This document shows positions 22,216-23,202 of a DNA stretch of 23,202 nt, piece by piece (position 1 is the first letter of the stretch; every line of letters begins with the position of its first letter). Source of the stretch: a virus; IMG/VR virus record IMGVR_UViG_3300022871_000817, positions 1 to 23,202 of that record. One strand, 5' to 3'. The translations under genes were made by a program, and so were the position numbers. The notes under the pieces are model-generated. The model saw only the letters and a list, made by a program, of their open reading frames with translations. It was not told the DNA's origin and made no database searches.

Positions 22216-23091
22216 TTAATATAATTCTAACAGTTTATTTTCTACATTAGTAAAATCATCTAACATTGTTTGAAATTTATTTTTCTTAAAATAAGCATAT
22301 ATATTATCTGGATTAGGTAACTCATATGAATCATATCGTTTTAAAATTTCATCTTTAACAGTATTGGGTATCTTATTAAAATCTATCAATGTTTTATTAA
22401 TCTCAAATCTTTTTTCTAAATCATTTTCTTTAAGCCATTCTTTATACCCTTTATTCATAACCTTTTCAGCAGATTTCTTACCAAATCCTGGTTTTCTTTT
22501 ACCAGAAGGCCAATCTATTGGTGTCTTAATATTAAATATATCATCCTTTGCTTGACCTGTCAAACATTTTTCTATTAAAAATAATTCTGGATTTTCACAT
22601 TCAGCAAATTTCTGTTTAGAAGGATTGTATATCTTAATCCTGTCAGAAATTAATTGTAAATAATCTTCATCATTTGATACTATAGTATATTGATTTTCTC
22701 TGAATTTTGAAATAATAGCAATAACATCGTCAGCTTCCGCATAACTTGATAATATTACTTTGAAAGGTAGGTGTTCTGTAATTTCATCTTTAAGATTATT
22801 CATTTCATGATGTAATCTATCCCAATCTACACCAGAAACATCTCTTTTTTTCTTTCTTGACTCTTTATATCTATCCCAATAAAGCTTTCTCCATGAAATT
22901 CTATCATCTACAGCTAATATTATTTCATCAACATGATCTTTACTTAAAGACATATATATACTATTGATAATATAGTATTTCCATAATTGATAATTCGGAA
23001 TACCATCATCAGACTTAGAATCAATTACATCTTTTGCAAAAAAGGTTCTAATAACCAAGTTATTAAAATCAAATATATTAACATTTTTCAT
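22216..23091 (-). CDS. rnh: T4 RNase H-like 5'-3' nuclease (FEN family)
   Basis: This enzyme removes RNA primers and adjacent DNA from lagging-strand fragments. The 291-residue protein has the FEN-family acidic residues in order: Asp8 (NIFDFNNLVIRTFF), Asp62/Asp63 (IILAVDDRISWRKLYW), the YKESRKKKRD bridge, Glu119/Asp121/Asp122 (YAEADDVIAI) and Asp141/Asp143 (IVSNDEDYLQL). CLTGQAKDDIFNIK and a helix-hairpin region (PGFGKKSAEKVMN) follow. T4 RNase H is 305 residues. I chose the ATG at 23091, with TAGGAG upstream, over one at 23136 that would run back through the promoter leader. It is a replication partner of the primase in this window. Confidence 0.92.
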   Translation of the reverse strand: MKNVNIFDFNNLVIRTFFAKDVIDSKSDDGIPNYQLWKYYIINSIYMSLSKDHVDEIILAVDDRISWRKLYWDRYKESRKKKRDVSGVDWDRLHHEMNNLKDEITEHLPFKVILSSYAEADDVIAIISKFRENQYTIVSNDEDYLQLISDRIKIYNPSKQKFAECENPELFLIEKCLTGQAKDDIFNIKTPIDWPSGKRKPGFGKKSAEKVMNKGYKEWLKENDLEKRFEINKTLIDFNKIPNTVKDEILKRYDSYELPNPDNIYAYFKKNKFQTMLDDFTNVENKLLELY

Positions 23092-23127
23092 TCGTTTTCT
23101 CCTAACATTTTTATTAACTACTATATT

Positions 23128-23156
23128 AAGATACACTATTCATCTAATATTGTCAA
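23128..23156 (-). promoter_or_regulatory. sigma70-type promoter upstream of RNase H gene
   Basis: On the minus strand TTGACA (23156-23151) and TATCTT (23133-23128) are 17 nt apart, in non-coding DNA about 37 nt before the RNase H ATG. The -35 is perfect and the -10 matches four of six. The remaining 46 nt to the window edge show no gene I can support. Confidence 0.7.
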
Positions 23157-23202
23157 TAAATTATTATATCTTATTTAGGTTCGATTATTTACCATCTTTT
23201 AT

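Noticed and set aside
23157-23202. Possible end of an upstream minus-strand gene (…IKDGK then stop)
   Set aside because: Only about six codons are visible, far too little to support a gene.
1-23202. tRNA genes or a CRISPR array
   Set aside because: I saw no cloverleaf with TTCGA-type arm and no regularly spaced repeats; the only structured RNA I can support is the group I intron.

Overview
The window is a stretch of a strongly AT-rich, T4-like myovirus (tailed phage). Three things point there. The forward-strand block has the T4 head order (portal gp20, gp67-like core protein, gp21 protease, gp22 scaffold, gp23 capsid). Copies of the T4-type late promoter box TATAAATA sit in intergenic DNA. 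Replication genes of T4 type are present (a gp61-size primase and a T4 RNase H/FEN nuclease). The ribonucleotide reductase is class II (cobalamin-dependent NrdJ), so the host probably has access to B12. I cannot name the host.

Layout. 1-5270 (+ strand): virion head genes, with a terminator and a late promoter (3037-3138) separating the portal/protease group from scaffold and capsid. 5288-5319: a perfect palindromic bidirectional terminator where the two strands converge. 5334-15325 (- strand): about 10 kb of tightly overlapping genes for glycan or small-molecule modification (GT2, GT4 and GT8-like transferases, a CMP-sialic-acid-type synthetase, a GT42/DUF115-like protein, a radical SAM enzyme, two methyltransferases, a MORN-like repeat protein), with one broken nuclease relic inside. 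15337-17571 (- strand): DNA primase and small unknown genes behind a perfect-consensus sigma70 promoter. 17625-21532 (- strand): the nrdJ locus. 21605-23091 (- strand): a small membrane protein and RNase H, behind a second sigma70-type promoter.

The most remarkable part is nrdJ. The gene is physically broken in two. The 5' half ends in a 100-residue N-terminal split-intein half (starting at Cys261). A separate PD-(D/E)XK homing endonuclease gene with its own late promoter follows. Then comes a 35-residue C-terminal intein half whose start codon overlaps the endonuclease stop. Only two codons (Cys-Gly) after the intein end, a 239-nt ORF-less group I intron interrupts the same gene. One reductase polypeptide of about 734 residues therefore needs both RNA splicing and protein trans-splicing. 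Both elements sit at the radical-site Cys of the NPCGE motif, and that Cys would also be the intein +1 nucleophile. The class II cysteine triad (C71, +1 Cys, and a Cys 11 residues later) is intact after the predicted splicing, which argues for a functional enzyme rather than a ruin.

How the genes work together: early host-type promoters probably drive replication and nucleotide genes on the minus strand, and late TATAAATA promoters drive head genes and the homing endonuclease. The glycan cassette could decorate the virion, phage DNA or the host surface; the sequence does not say which.
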